Positions 52,105 through 60,502 of a stretch of 64,000 bases of DNA are shown piece by piece. Source of the stretch: an uncultured Bacteroides sp. GTDB taxonomy: Bacteria; Bacteroidota; Bacteroidia; Bacteroidales; Bacteroidaceae. The stretch covers positions 806,001 to 870,000 of the forward strand of contig NZ_OY782855.1 of the NCBI RefSeq assembly GCF_963678425.1, given 5' to 3'. Each line of letters opens with the position of its first letter. The first letter of the stretch is position 1. A program made the position numbers and the translations under genes. The notes under the pieces are model-generated. The model was not told the DNA's origin. It saw only the letters and a list, made by a program, of their open reading frames with translations, and made no database searches.

Positions 52105-53691
52105 CTATTTACTATAGACTTTCGCAATAGATTCTGCTTCTTTTTCAATAATTGCAGAAACTTCATCATTGATAATACCTTTTTTCAGTACATCGAGCAC
52201 ATCTGTCTGATGATTATTCTGAAGTTCTAATAAAAAGTTCTTCTCAAACTCATGCACTTTGTCCAGCTTAACTGATTTCAGCAAACCATGTGTTCCACAA
52301 TACAAAATAGCAATCTGTTGTTCAACCGGCATTGGAGTATACTGCGGCTGTACAAGCAAACGGGTATTCTTTTGTCCTTTGTTGATGGTAAGTGCAGTAA
52401 CCGGGTCCATATCACCACCAAACTTGGTAAATGCTTCCAATTCACGGAACTGTGCCTGGTCAATTTTTAATGTACCGGCCACTTTCTTCATTGCCTTAAT
52501 CTGAGCATTACCACCCACACGTGATACAGAAATACCTACGTTGATTGCAGGACGGTTACCTTGGTTGAATAAGTCGGTATCAAGGAATATCTGACCATCG
52601 GTAATTGAAATTACATTGGTAGGAATATATGCTGATACGTCTCCTGCCTGAGTTTCAATAATTGGAAGAGCAGTCAAAGAACCACCACCTTTCACTTTAT
52701 CTTTCATACTTACAGGGAGGTCATTCATCTGACATGCAATTTCTTGCTGAGCAATAATCTTAGCAGAACGCTCCAGCAGACGTGAATGCAGATAGAAGAT
52801 ATCACCCGGATAAGCTTCACGCCCTGAAGGACGGCGAAGAATAAGAGAAACTTCACGGTAAGCAACAGCCTGTTTGGATAAGTCATCATAAACAACTAAC
52901 GCATGACGTCCGCTATCACGGAAATATTCGCCAATAGCAGCACCGGCAAATGGTGCAAAATATTGAAGCGCAGCAGGATCAGATGCAGTTGCAGAAACAA
53001 CAATGGTATAATCCATTGCACCTTTTTCTTTCAGCGTATTAACAATTGTAGCAACAGTGGAACCTTTTTGTCCTATTGCAACATAGATACAATATACAGG
53101 ATCACCGGCTTCGAAATTACTTCTTTGGTTGATAATAGTATCAATAGCAATAGATGTCTTTCCTGTCTGACGGTCACCAATGATCAACTCACGTTGGCCT
53201 CGACCAATAGGAATCATAGCATCTACAGCTTTCAGTCCCGTTTGCAATGGTTGATTTACCGGCTGACGGAAAATTACCCCAGGAGCTTTACGTTCCAATG
53301 GCATTTCACAACGTTCGCCAGAAATTTCACCCTTACCATCAAGTGGCTCACCAAGCGGGTTGATTACACGTCCCAACATACCCTCACCTACATTGATAGA
53401 GGCAATACGTCTGGTACGTTTTACTATATATCCTTCCTTAATCTGATCTGTAGGACCAAGTAACACCGCTCCTACATTATCTTCTTCAAGGTTCATCACA
53501 ATGGCCTTAATACCATTGTCGAACTCCAGCAGCTCGTTAGCTTCAGCATTCCTCAGACCATAGATACGGGCTACGCCGTCACTGACTTGAAGTACTGTCC
53601 CCACTTCATCGAACTGAAGGCTGGTATCAATTCCTTCAAGTTGCATGCGCAACACTTCGGAAACTTCACTTGCTTTTATATTTTCGGACAT
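52105..53691 (-). CDS. atpA: ATP synthase F1 alpha subunit
   Basis: 528 residues. P-loop GDRQTGKTS at about 172-180, AYREVSLILRRPSGREAYPGDIFYLHSRLLERSA, GGSLTALPIIETQAGDVSAYIPTNVISITDGQI and the C-terminal helical domain are present. It alternates with beta in the F1 hexamer and holds the non-catalytic nucleotide sites. It lies 10 bp after atpH. Confidence 0.97.
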   Translation of the reverse strand: MSENIKASEVSEVLRMQLEGIDTSLQFDEVGTVLQVSDGVARIYGLRNAEANELLEFDNGIKAIVMNLEEDNVGAVLLGPTDQIKEGYIVKRTRRIASINVGEGMLGRVINPLGEPLDGKGEISGERCEMPLERKAPGVIFRQPVNQPLQTGLKAVDAMIPIGRGQRELIIGDRQTGKTSIAIDTIINQRSNFEAGDPVYCIYVAIGQKGSTVATIVNTLKEKGAMDYTIVVSATASDPAALQYFAPFAGAAIGEYFRDSGRHALVVYDDLSKQAVAYREVSLILRRPSGREAYPGDIFYLHSRLLERSAKIIAQQEIACQMNDLPVSMKDKVKGGGSLTALPIIETQAGDVSAYIPTNVISITDGQIFLDTDLFNQGNRPAINVGISVSRVGGNAQIKAMKKVAGTLKIDQAQFRELEAFTKFGGDMDPVTALTINKGQKNTRLLVQPQYTPMPVEQQIAILYCGTHGLLKSVKLDKVHEFEKNFLLELQNNHQTDVLDVLKKGIINDEVSAIIEKEAESIAKVYSK

Positions 53692-53701
53692 AATTCTTTA
53701 T

Positions 53702-54256
53702 TTATATACTTTTTCTATTCTTATCCATAAACTGGTTCTTCACCCGTTTAAGTTGCGTCGCAATACTAGCATCCAAGCGGTAGGTATCTAAACCAAAAAT
53801 AAAACCACCCAGAATCTCAGGATCTACTGAAGTTTTAAATTCCAGTGTACCTTTTTTGTCCTTCATCAGCATTTTCTTCATATTAGCTTCAGTTTCAGCA
53901 TTCAAAGGAGATGCTGTTACCAATGACCCGATGGAGATAAATTTAGCTTTGCGGTATAAATCCTGATACATCAAAGCTATAGATTGCAGGTGTTTTTCTC
54001 TCTTATGAAGCAACACCAAATCAACGAAGCGTACAAATACATCGCTTACCTGAGTACCGGCCGCAGTGCATATCAGCTTCTGCTTTTCTTTACTCTTCAT
54101 CACCGGATTATCCAGTATGGTTTTCAGAGAAGAATGTTCAGCAAAGCTTTGAGACAACATGCTCATCTCTGCATAGACTTTCTCTTCCATACTTTTGTCC
54201 TGTGCAAAAGCAAATAACGCTTTAGCGTAACGCATGGGAATAATACCTATATTCAT
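53702..54256 (-). CDS. atpH: ATP synthase F1 delta subunit
   Basis: 184 residues. It has the OSCP/delta start GIIPMRYAKALFAFAQDKSMEEKVYAEM and the C-terminal VTASPLNAETEANMKKMLM followed by FKTSVDPEILGGFIFGLDTYRLDASIATQLKRVKNQFM. It joins F1 to the peripheral stalk (subunit b). It is 3 bp after atpF in the operon. Confidence 0.9.
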   Translation of the reverse strand: MNIGIIPMRYAKALFAFAQDKSMEEKVYAEMSMLSQSFAEHSSLKTILDNPVMKSKEKQKLICTAAGTQVSDVFVRFVDLVLLHKREKHLQSIALMYQDLYRKAKFISIGSLVTASPLNAETEANMKKMLMKDKKGTLEFKTSVDPEILGGFIFGLDTYRLDASIATQLKRVKNQFMDKNRKSI

Positions 54257-54259
54257 TGT

Positions 54260-54760
54260 TTACGATTTTGAAACTGTCACTTCATCCAACAAACGATCGA
54301 TCATATCCATCTGTTCCTTGTCTTTCTTCAGACTGCTACGAATTACCTTTTCGGCAATATCAACAGAAAGAACTGCTATCTGACGGCGTACATCACGAAT
54401 AGCTTCATCTTTCTCGGACTGAATCTGGATTCTGACTTCATCTAATTGTTTTTTGGCTTCCAGTTGTGCACTAACTTTTGCTTCGTTAATAATTTTCTCA
54501 CGAATAGCAGCTGCATCATTCAGGATTTTCACCTGTTCTTCACGGGCTTCAGCCAGCATAGCTTCTCCATCGGCTTTAATACCAGCCAACTGTTCATTAG
54601 CGGTTTTGGCAGCTTCGAGTGATTTATCGATAAATTGCTTGCGATCTTCCACCATCTTAGTGATGACAGGAAAACCGTACTTAGCAAGGATGATAAATAC
54701 CACCACAAAAGAGAGGAGCATCCAGAATAGAAGTCCGAATTCTGGTTGTAATAATGACAT
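54260..54760 (-). CDS. atpF: ATP synthase Fo b subunit
   Basis: 166 residues: one N-terminal membrane helix (FGLLFWMLLSFVVVFIILAKYGFP, about 8-31) and a long charged coiled coil (VEDRKQFIDKSLEAAKTANEQLAGIKADGEAMLAEAREEQVKILNDAAAIREKI). It forms the peripheral stalk as a dimer. It lies 4 bp after atpE and 3 bp before atpH. Confidence 0.93.
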   Translation of the reverse strand: MSLLQPEFGLLFWMLLSFVVVFIILAKYGFPVITKMVEDRKQFIDKSLEAAKTANEQLAGIKADGEAMLAEAREEQVKILNDAAAIREKIINEAKVSAQLEAKKQLDEVRIQIQSEKDEAIRDVRRQIAVLSVDIAEKVIRSSLKKDKEQMDMIDRLLDEVTVSKS

Positions 54761-54764
54761 CTTA

Positions 54765-55016
54765 TTATAGAGCTAAGAAACAAACAACAACAGCGAATAA
54801 GGCAACACCTTCAACCAAGGCAGCGATAATAATCATATTCATACGAATATCACCAGCAGATTCAGGTTGACGAGCGATAGCTTCCATTGCAGAACCACCA
54901 ATTTTACCAATACCGATACCTGCTCCTACTGCTGCAATACCTGCACCAATTGCTGCACCTAATTTACCTAATCCCATACCGGCAACTGCTGCCTGTAACA
55001 ATACTGTTCCTAACAT
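54765..55016 (-). CDS. atpE: ATP synthase Fo c subunit (ring)
   Basis: 83 residues with two membrane helices and the polar loop AIARQPE. The ion-carrying Glu is E69 in AALVEGVALF. The first helix is Gly-rich (AAIGAGIAAVGAGIGIGKIGG). The residue after E69 is Gly, not the Ser/Thr found in classical sodium-binding c subunits, so protons are the more likely ion; I cannot decide this from sequence alone. It lies between atpB (48 bp) and atpF (4 bp). Confidence 0.95.
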   Translation of the reverse strand: MLGTVLLQAAVAGMGLGKLGAAIGAGIAAVGAGIGIGKIGGSAMEAIARQPESAGDIRMNMIIIAALVEGVALFAVVVCFLAL

Positions 55017-55064
55017 AATTTTTATTTTTAACGGTTTATATTATTTTTATTACAAATTCGTTCA

Positions 55065-56135
55065 TTAATTAGCATGATGTGGTTCAACCTTAGACAATCC
55101 GATAAACACAGCTGAAAGCATTGTGAATACATATGCCTGGATGTATGCAACCAAAAGCTCCATAAGATTCATAAAAATCCCGAAGAACACAGATACAACT
55201 GTCATTGAGCCATTCATCACCGGTCCCATTGCTGCAGTAATAAACACCAGGCAAACAAGACTTAAAATAACTGAGTGTCCTGCCATCATATTTGCAAAGA
55301 GACGAATCATCAATGCAAATGGCTTAGTGATAATACCGACAATTTCAATTGGAATCATAATAGGCTTTAGCGCCATAGGTACTTCCGGCCAAAAAATTTC
55401 TTTCCAATATTCTTTGGTAGCAAAAAGATTGGTAATCAAGAATGTAAAGAAAGCCAATGTAAATGTAATTGCAATATTACCTGTTACATTTGCTCCCCCC
55501 GGGAATATTGGAATCAGCCCCATCAAGTTATTAAAGAAGATAAAGAAAAATGCAGTAAGTAAATATGGAGCATAACGTTCATATCCCTTTCCTATACAAG
55601 CCTTTATCACATTATCATTAATATCCATGATAAATAATTCCATAAATCCTACAAAACCTTTCGGAGCCTGATTTGGATTTCTTTTTGACCAGCAAGACAC
55701 GCTAAGGATCATGATACAGAGAAGAACACTATTAAAGATTATAGCAAAAGCTGTTTTAGTAATAGATAAGTCAATGGGTCTTATCTCTGCACCTGTAGCA
55801 TCCTTTTCTACTATTTTTCCTTCATACTGTCCTTCCTTAGCAATATAAAAGCCTTCATATTTTGCTGTTGGAGAATGATGGAACTCGGAGGAAAGGAACA
55901 TGTGCCACTCTCCATTGTTTCCCATTATGATAACAGGCAGCGGAATAGAGATATGCGTCTCACCCCACGTTGTAATGTGCCATTCATAGGAATCGCCAAT
56001 ATGACCGAATACAATGTTTTTCACATCGACCCCACCATTTCCTTTGGACTCCTGAGCAGAGACTGACAACATGGGTATAAATATCAACAACAACAGCCAT
56101 GTATACCTTCTTATATTATTCTTTAAGCTTTTCAT
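55065..56135 (-). CDS. atpB: ATP synthase Fo a subunit with N-terminal extension
   Basis: 356 residues, about 80 longer than E. coli AtpB. The extra N-terminus carries a signal-like helix (RYTWLLLLIFIPMLSVSAQ) and a periplasmic stretch rich in aromatic and charged residues (about 25-125) typical of Bacteroidetes. The conserved core follows, with the essential Arg in ALMIRLFANMMAGHSVIL and the C-terminal helices NLMELLVAYIQAYVFTMLSAVFIGLS. It forms the proton half-channels. The start overlaps the end of the small membrane protein gene by 20 bp. Confidence 0.93.
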   Translation of the reverse strand: MKSLKNNIRRYTWLLLLIFIPMLSVSAQESKGNGGVDVKNIVFGHIGDSYEWHITTWGETHISIPLPVIIMGNNGEWHMFLSSEFHHSPTAKYEGFYIAKEGQYEGKIVEKDATGAEIRPIDLSITKTAFAIIFNSVLLCIMILSVSCWSKRNPNQAPKGFVGFMELFIMDINDNVIKACIGKGYERYAPYLLTAFFFIFFNNLMGLIPIFPGGANVTGNIAITFTLAFFTFLITNLFATKEYWKEIFWPEVPMALKPIMIPIEIVGIITKPFALMIRLFANMMAGHSVILSLVCLVFITAAMGPVMNGSMTVVSVFFGIFMNLMELLVAYIQAYVFTMLSAVFIGLSKVEPHHAN

Positions 56136-56532
56136 TCGTCTTTTTTCTTTTTAAACTCTTTTCAAAATCAAAATAAAACTTTGATTCCAATATTAGATAA
56201 GCCATATAAAAAATTCCAATAGTAATCACAAATACTCTGTCATACTCGTCAATCAGCACTATATACAGTATCATAAGAATAACCGTAAAGATAATTTTTG
56301 ATACCTTAAGTATTAAATATATATTTAATAACTTAGCATTAGTTTCCTTATTAATCCTTCTGAGAATCTCACCAAAGGCAAGTCCCATAGCGTAATAAAA
56401 CAACGGTATACCTAAATACCAGAGAAACAGTTCTCTGGGGACTAAGTTAGATACAATTACTCCACCAATAAGGCTAAGTATCCCCATCGCAACGGTTAGT
56501 ATCACAAGGAACCTCTTCCGTAATGCTTTCAT
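56116..56532 (-). CDS. Small membrane protein of the ATP synthase operon, AtpI-like position
   Basis: 138 residues with four membrane helices (about 10-30, 36-55, 75-95, 98-116) and a charged C-terminal tail (FDFEKSLKRKKTNEKLKE). Its place directly before atpB and its size match the position of AtpI, which in other bacteria helps assemble the c ring, but I see no clear sequence match to AtpI. It overlaps atpB by 20 bp, suggesting translational coupling. An assembly role is inference. Confidence 0.65.
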   Translation of the reverse strand: MKALRKRFLVILTVAMGILSLIGGVIVSNLVPRELFLWYLGIPLFYYAMGLAFGEILRRINKETNAKLLNIYLILKVSKIIFTVILMILYIVLIDEYDRVFVITIGIFYMAYLILESKFYFDFEKSLKRKKTNEKLKE

Positions 56533-56566
56533 GAATTTCGAGATTTAGATTTAAGATTGTGATTTT

Positions 56567-56806
56567 CTATTTTTCAATGCAAACAGTCACAATGTTCTGC
56601 TTGACTTCTACAAATCCTCCTTTAATTGACAGTTCCACTTCTTCTCCCTCATAAGGTTTTATTGTTATGATTCCCTTCTCTAAAGAAGATATTAACGGGG
56701 CATGGTCTTGCAGTACAGTGAACCTTCCAAGTGTACCCGGTAAGATTACAACGTCTACATCTCCATTATATAGGGACCGTTCAGGTGATAATATTTCTAA
56801 TTTCAT
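56567..56806 (-). CDS. atpC: ATP synthase F1 epsilon subunit, short form
   Basis: 79 residues: only the beta-sandwich domain (LEILSPERSLYNGDVDVVILPGTLGRFTVLQDHAPLISSLEKGIITIK). The two C-terminal helices that inhibit ATP hydrolysis in E. coli and Bacillus are absent; those subunits are about 130-140 residues. The stop is clean and the following gene starts 34 bp away, so this is not a truncation. It should still join the c ring to gamma. Confidence 0.92.
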   Translation of the reverse strand: MKLEILSPERSLYNGDVDVVILPGTLGRFTVLQDHAPLISSLEKGIITIKPYEGEEVELSIKGGFVEVKQNIVTVCIEK

Positions 56807-56842
56807 ATTTTAATATGCTAGTCTGCAGACCTAAGCCAATAA

Positions 56843-58360
56843 TTATTTAGCCTGATCCAACAGTTTTTTACCCTTTTCAATGGCTTCTTCAATTGTACCT
56901 ACATTCAGGAAAGCAGATTCAGGGAGGTAATCAACGTCACCATCCATAATCATATTGAATCCCTTAATTGTGTCTTCAATAGAAACAATTACTCCTTTAA
57001 CACCGGTAAACTGTTCAGCCACTGTAAATGGTTGAGACAAGAAACGCTGTACACGGCGGGCACGGTTTACAGTCAAACGGTCTTCATCTGAAAGCTCTTC
57101 CATACCAAGAATTGCAATAATATCCTGAAGCTCTTTGTTACGTTGAAGAATCTGTTTTACTCGTTGAGCTGTATCATAGTGTTCCTGACCAACTACAAGC
57201 GGATCTAGAATACGTGAAGTTGACTCCAAAGGATCTACAGCCGGATAAATACCAAGTTCAGTAATCTTACGACTAAGTACGGTAGTTGCATCCAAGTGAG
57301 AGAATGTAGTTGCCGGAGCAGGGTCGGTCAAGTCATCAGCAGGCACATAAACAGCCTGAACAGAAGTGATAGAACCATTCTTCGTAGAAGTAATACGTTC
57401 CTGCATAACACCCATCTCTGTAGCCAGTGTAGGTTGGTATCCTACAGCAGAAGGCATACGTCCCAACAAAGCTGATACCTCAGAACCAGCCTGAGTAAAA
57501 CGGAAAATATTATCAATAAATAACAAAATGTCTTTTTGAACTCCGTCAGCCGCACCTGAATCGCGGAATGATTCAGCAACTGTTAAACCGGAAAGAGCAA
57601 CAGAAGCACGTGCACCTGGAGGTTCATTCATCTGACCATACACCAATGTAGCCTGAGACTTAGCCATTTCTTCTTTATCAACTAAAGATAAATCCCAATT
57701 TCCTTCGGCCATTGATTTTTTAAATTCTTCACCATAGCGAATAACACCAGACTCAATCATTTCACGAAGCAAATCGTTACCTTCACGAGTACGTTCACCA
57801 ACACCGGCAAAAACAGAGAAACCATTTCCTTTTTTGGCAATGTTGTTGATCAACTCCATAATAAGTACAGTTTTACCTACACCGGCACCGCCGAACAATC
57901 CAATTTTACCACCTTTGGCATAAGGTTCCAAAAGGTCTATTACCTTTATCCCAGTAAATAAGACTTCTCTTGAAGTTGTTAATTCATCGAATTTAGGAGG
58001 TTCACGGTGAATAGGATAAGAACCAGTCATGTCTAGTTTCTCCATGCCATCAACAGCCTCTCCAATTACATTCATCAAACGTCCTTTTACCTGATCGCCA
58101 ACAGGCATTGTAATTGGTGATCCCAAAGAAACTGCTTCAAGTCCTCTCTGCAATCCGTCTGTACTATCCATAGCAACTGAACGAACCGTATTTTCACCAA
58201 TGTGTTGTTGAACTTCAACGATAAGCGTTTTACCATTGGAACGCTTAATTTCCATAGCATCATGAATGCTTGGTAACTGTATCTTTTCACCCGTACTCTC
58301 AAAGAACACATCCACTACCGGACCGATTACTTGTGAGATATGCCCTACAATTTGTGACAT
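56843..58360 (-). CDS. atpD: ATP synthase F1 beta subunit
   Basis: 505 residues. P-loop GGAGVGKT at 157-164, VFAGVGERTREGNDL, VYGQMNEPPGARASVAL and LLFIDNIFRFTQAGSEVSALLGRMPSAVGYQPTLA are typical of the catalytic subunit. Compared with E. coli there is an insertion of about 25 residues at 208-232 (GEEFKKSMAEGNWDLSLVDK), which explains the extra length. It is first in the operon. Its promoter at 58421-58450 fits the consensus, with a leader of about 55-60 nt. Confidence 0.97.
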   Translation of the reverse strand: MSQIVGHISQVIGPVVDVFFESTGEKIQLPSIHDAMEIKRSNGKTLIVEVQQHIGENTVRSVAMDSTDGLQRGLEAVSLGSPITMPVGDQVKGRLMNVIGEAVDGMEKLDMTGSYPIHREPPKFDELTTSREVLFTGIKVIDLLEPYAKGGKIGLFGGAGVGKTVLIMELINNIAKKGNGFSVFAGVGERTREGNDLLREMIESGVIRYGEEFKKSMAEGNWDLSLVDKEEMAKSQATLVYGQMNEPPGARASVALSGLTVAESFRDSGAADGVQKDILLFIDNIFRFTQAGSEVSALLGRMPSAVGYQPTLATEMGVMQERITSTKNGSITSVQAVYVPADDLTDPAPATTFSHLDATTVLSRKITELGIYPAVDPLESTSRILDPLVVGQEHYDTAQRVKQILQRNKELQDIIAILGMEELSDEDRLTVNRARRVQRFLSQPFTVAEQFTGVKGVIVSIEDTIKGFNMIMDGDVDYLPESAFLNVGTIEEAIEKGKKLLDQAK

Positions 58361-58420
58361 AAGCTATTGTTTTATATTTTTAGTTATTTTTCTCTATTTC
58401 AGGCTATAATTAGCGACACA

Positions 58421-58450
58421 CAAAGATAAGAACAAAATGCAACTCGCAAA
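58421..58450 (-). promoter_or_regulatory. ATP synthase operon promoter
   Basis: The minus strand has TTTG (58450-58447), an 18-bp spacer and TATCTTTG (58428-58421). This is one of the best -33/-7 pairs in the window. Confidence 0.78.
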
Positions 58451-58564
58451 TTCTTTTAGCTAATTTTTAATTCATGAAACATTATTTTCAATTTAGGTTC
58501 ATTAATAAAAAAGCATCAATAAACAGTGTATCAAAACTTTAGGTCACTATATAAAAAAAAGAAA

Positions 58565-58603
58565 GCAGCTATTAATGATTACCAAAATCAAAAAAATAGC
58601 TGC
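58565..58603 (-). terminator. Terminator of the PadR-PspC unit
   Basis: GCAGCTATT (58565-58573) and AATAGCTGC (58595-58603) form the stem; on the minus strand TTTCTTTTTTTTAT follows. With the atp promoter it accounts for most of the 313-bp gap between atpD and the PspC gene. Confidence 0.75.
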
Positions 58604-58673
58604 ATATTTACTTCAAAAAACTACTCTCTATTATTTATTCAAGCATAAATACGGTATAATTGTACACTTAGCA

Positions 58674-59780
58674 TTAACATCCAACAACATCAATTGAACC
58701 GTGGTGTATCCAATATGGTAAAGTTATAGTTGGGAATAAAATTGCCGATGCAATAAGACTGATTATCCAAAGAATGATTAGCACCAATTTTACATTTCGA
58801 GACATTGGTTTCCAGTCAAGCAGATGGCAAAAGATAGAATAAACGATTCCTGCCAATGGAATGCCTACCAAGGCAATACCTGTAATACAAACTAATATTC
58901 CACTACTAGGAGACAAAGAAGCCATACCCCAATCCATTAAAGGAAACCAGTGAATGAAAGCTGCCCCACCGCCAAAAACGACTCCGATAGCCGCAATGAT
59001 CAATGCAAAAAGCACAATCAGCAATACAAATAATACAGGGCTTAGTACAATTGCGAGTAATACAAGTACAATTTTAAGGCAAACTCCTACTACCTGAACA
59101 AATGCATCACCTAATTTCTGTAATGTTGTACGGGGTTTACCTGAATTTACGTAATCATTTACTCCGCTCGAAACTTTTTCAAATCCTTCTGTAACTGTTT
59201 TACCTATATTCTCCACGGTTACCTTTTCCCCACGCATTGCCAACTTCTCTGCAGCAGTGCATGCTTCAGGAACTACAATCCAGCAAACTATATAGATTGG
59301 AATGACAACTCCTACCCCAAAGAATGCAAGAACAAATATCAGCAGACGAACTAATGTGGGATCCCATCCCATATATGAAGCCAAACCGGATGCCACACCA
59401 CCCAATATCTTATCATCTGGATTACGATAAAAACGACGATGAGCCTGAGCTGTTTCTTTGGCTCCTGTATAACTACCCTGTCCTTGCTGACCAGTTTTGT
59501 TTTCTTCTTTAACTTCATCATCAGAGAGTTCTTCAGGTTTTCCCATACGGTTGATTACCTCTTCTACGTAATCAATAGATATCACCTGAAATCCAGCATT
59601 CACCTTTTCCGTAAACAACTCTGAGATTCTTAACTCCATATCCTTCACAATCTCATCAGCTCCCTCCTCTTTGCGAAAATGCATTTTAAGATTAGAAAGA
59701 TATTTATCAAGCAAATGGTACGCATCTTCATCAATATGGAAAACCGTCCCTCCTAAATTTACAGTCAATGTTTTCTTCAT
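58674..59780 (-). CDS. PspC-domain membrane protein
   Basis: 368 residues. An N-terminal region of about 100 residues (MKKTLTVNLGGTVFHIDEDAYHLLDKYL...) is typical of Bacteroidetes PspC proteins. A PspC domain at about 113-170 follows (RRFYRNPDDKILGGVASGLASYMGWDPTLVRLLIFVLAFFG, then YIVCWIVVPE), and then three or four more membrane helices up to the end. PspC proteins act in phage-shock-type envelope stress systems. No PspA or PspB is nearby. A PadR regulator is 15 bp upstream on the same strand, a common pairing in this phylum. Confidence 0.82.
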   Translation of the reverse strand: MKKTLTVNLGGTVFHIDEDAYHLLDKYLSNLKMHFRKEEGADEIVKDMELRISELFTEKVNAGFQVISIDYVEEVINRMGKPEELSDDEVKEENKTGQQGQGSYTGAKETAQAHRRFYRNPDDKILGGVASGLASYMGWDPTLVRLLIFVLAFFGVGVVIPIYIVCWIVVPEACTAAEKLAMRGEKVTVENIGKTVTEGFEKVSSGVNDYVNSGKPRTTLQKLGDAFVQVVGVCLKIVLVLLAIVLSPVLFVLLIVLFALIIAAIGVVFGGGAAFIHWFPLMDWGMASLSPSSGILVCITGIALVGIPLAGIVYSIFCHLLDWKPMSRNVKLVLIILWIISLIASAILFPTITLPYWIHHGSIDVVGC

Positions 59781-59795
59781 TTTATAATCGATTCA

Positions 59796-60122
59796 TTAAT
59801 TAGTTGCAATATGATTTACAGTCTCATTCAGCTCTTTCCAGGACAATTCCAGTTCGCCAAGGAAAACTTCTCCTTTAGGGGTAAGCTTATAATATTTACG
59901 GGGAGGACCTTGGGTTGACTCTACCCATTCATATTCCAGCAGATCATCGTTTTTTAGCCGTGTGAGCAGCGGATAAAGCGTACCTTCCACAACTATCAGC
60001 TTAGCCTCCTTCAGTTTTTGAATAATATCCGAAGCGTAAGAAGGTTCTTTGCGCACTAATAACAGAATGCAGTATTCAAGCATTCCTTTGCGCATTTGTG
60101 ATTTAACATTGTCTACATTCAT
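59796..60122 (-). CDS. PadR-family transcriptional regulator
   Basis: 108 residues of the small PadR type: SQMRKGMLEYCILLLVRKEPSYASDIIQKLKEAKLIVVEGTLYPLLTRLKNDDLLEYEWVES with the winged helix, then TQGPPRKYYKLTPKGE. PadR proteins repress their own operon until bound by a ligand. ATG at 60122 is chosen over 60155, as the longer frame would begin upstream of the -7 box at 60143-60150. It should control itself and the PspC protein. Confidence 0.87.
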   Translation of the reverse strand: MNVDNVKSQMRKGMLEYCILLLVRKEPSYASDIIQKLKEAKLIVVEGTLYPLLTRLKNDDLLEYEWVESTQGPPRKYYKLTPKGEVFLGELELSWKELNETVNHIATN

Positions 60123-60142
60123 ACTTTTTTTATTTGACAGTA

Positions 60143-60150
60143 CAAATATA
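60143..60150 (-). promoter_or_regulatory. -7 box of the PadR-PspC unit
   Basis: The minus strand reads TATATTTG, 21 bp before the PadR start. Confidence 0.55.
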
Positions 60151-60162
60151 TGCATTGCCTAA

Positions 60163-60183
60163 GTACTTTGTCATACATAGTAC
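60163..60183. promoter_or_regulatory. Possible PadR operator
   Basis: GTACT (60163-60167) and AGTAC (60179-60183) form an inverted repeat with an 11-bp spacer, 13 bp upstream of the -7 box. Position and symmetry suit a PadR dimer; this is inference. Confidence 0.35.
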
Positions 60184-60502
60184 TATAAATTATAGAATAT
60201 TAACGCATTAGAGTTTATAAAACCATAATCAAGCAATATGTAAAGATAGCTACTTTAAAATATAATTATATAAAATATCAAAAAAATAATCTGAGCCCTT
60301 ATTACACTTGCATGAGCCTATTATATTTTATGCATAAAGGAATTTTTAATAGGTTTTTCAAAGAACTTTAATAATATTGATATACTTATAATGCTACAAT
60401 AAATCTGATTACAGTGAGTATAAGACAATAGTATCCTAATAACAAGAAAATTTCTGATTAGAATATTCAATCATGGGAAAGTAATACTATTTTTATAGTC
60501 AA
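60184..60502. other. AT-rich intergenic region, no gene seen
   Basis: About 320 bp of very AT-rich sequence between the GH3 gene and the PadR unit. I see no frame or strong hairpin. Confidence 0.5.
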
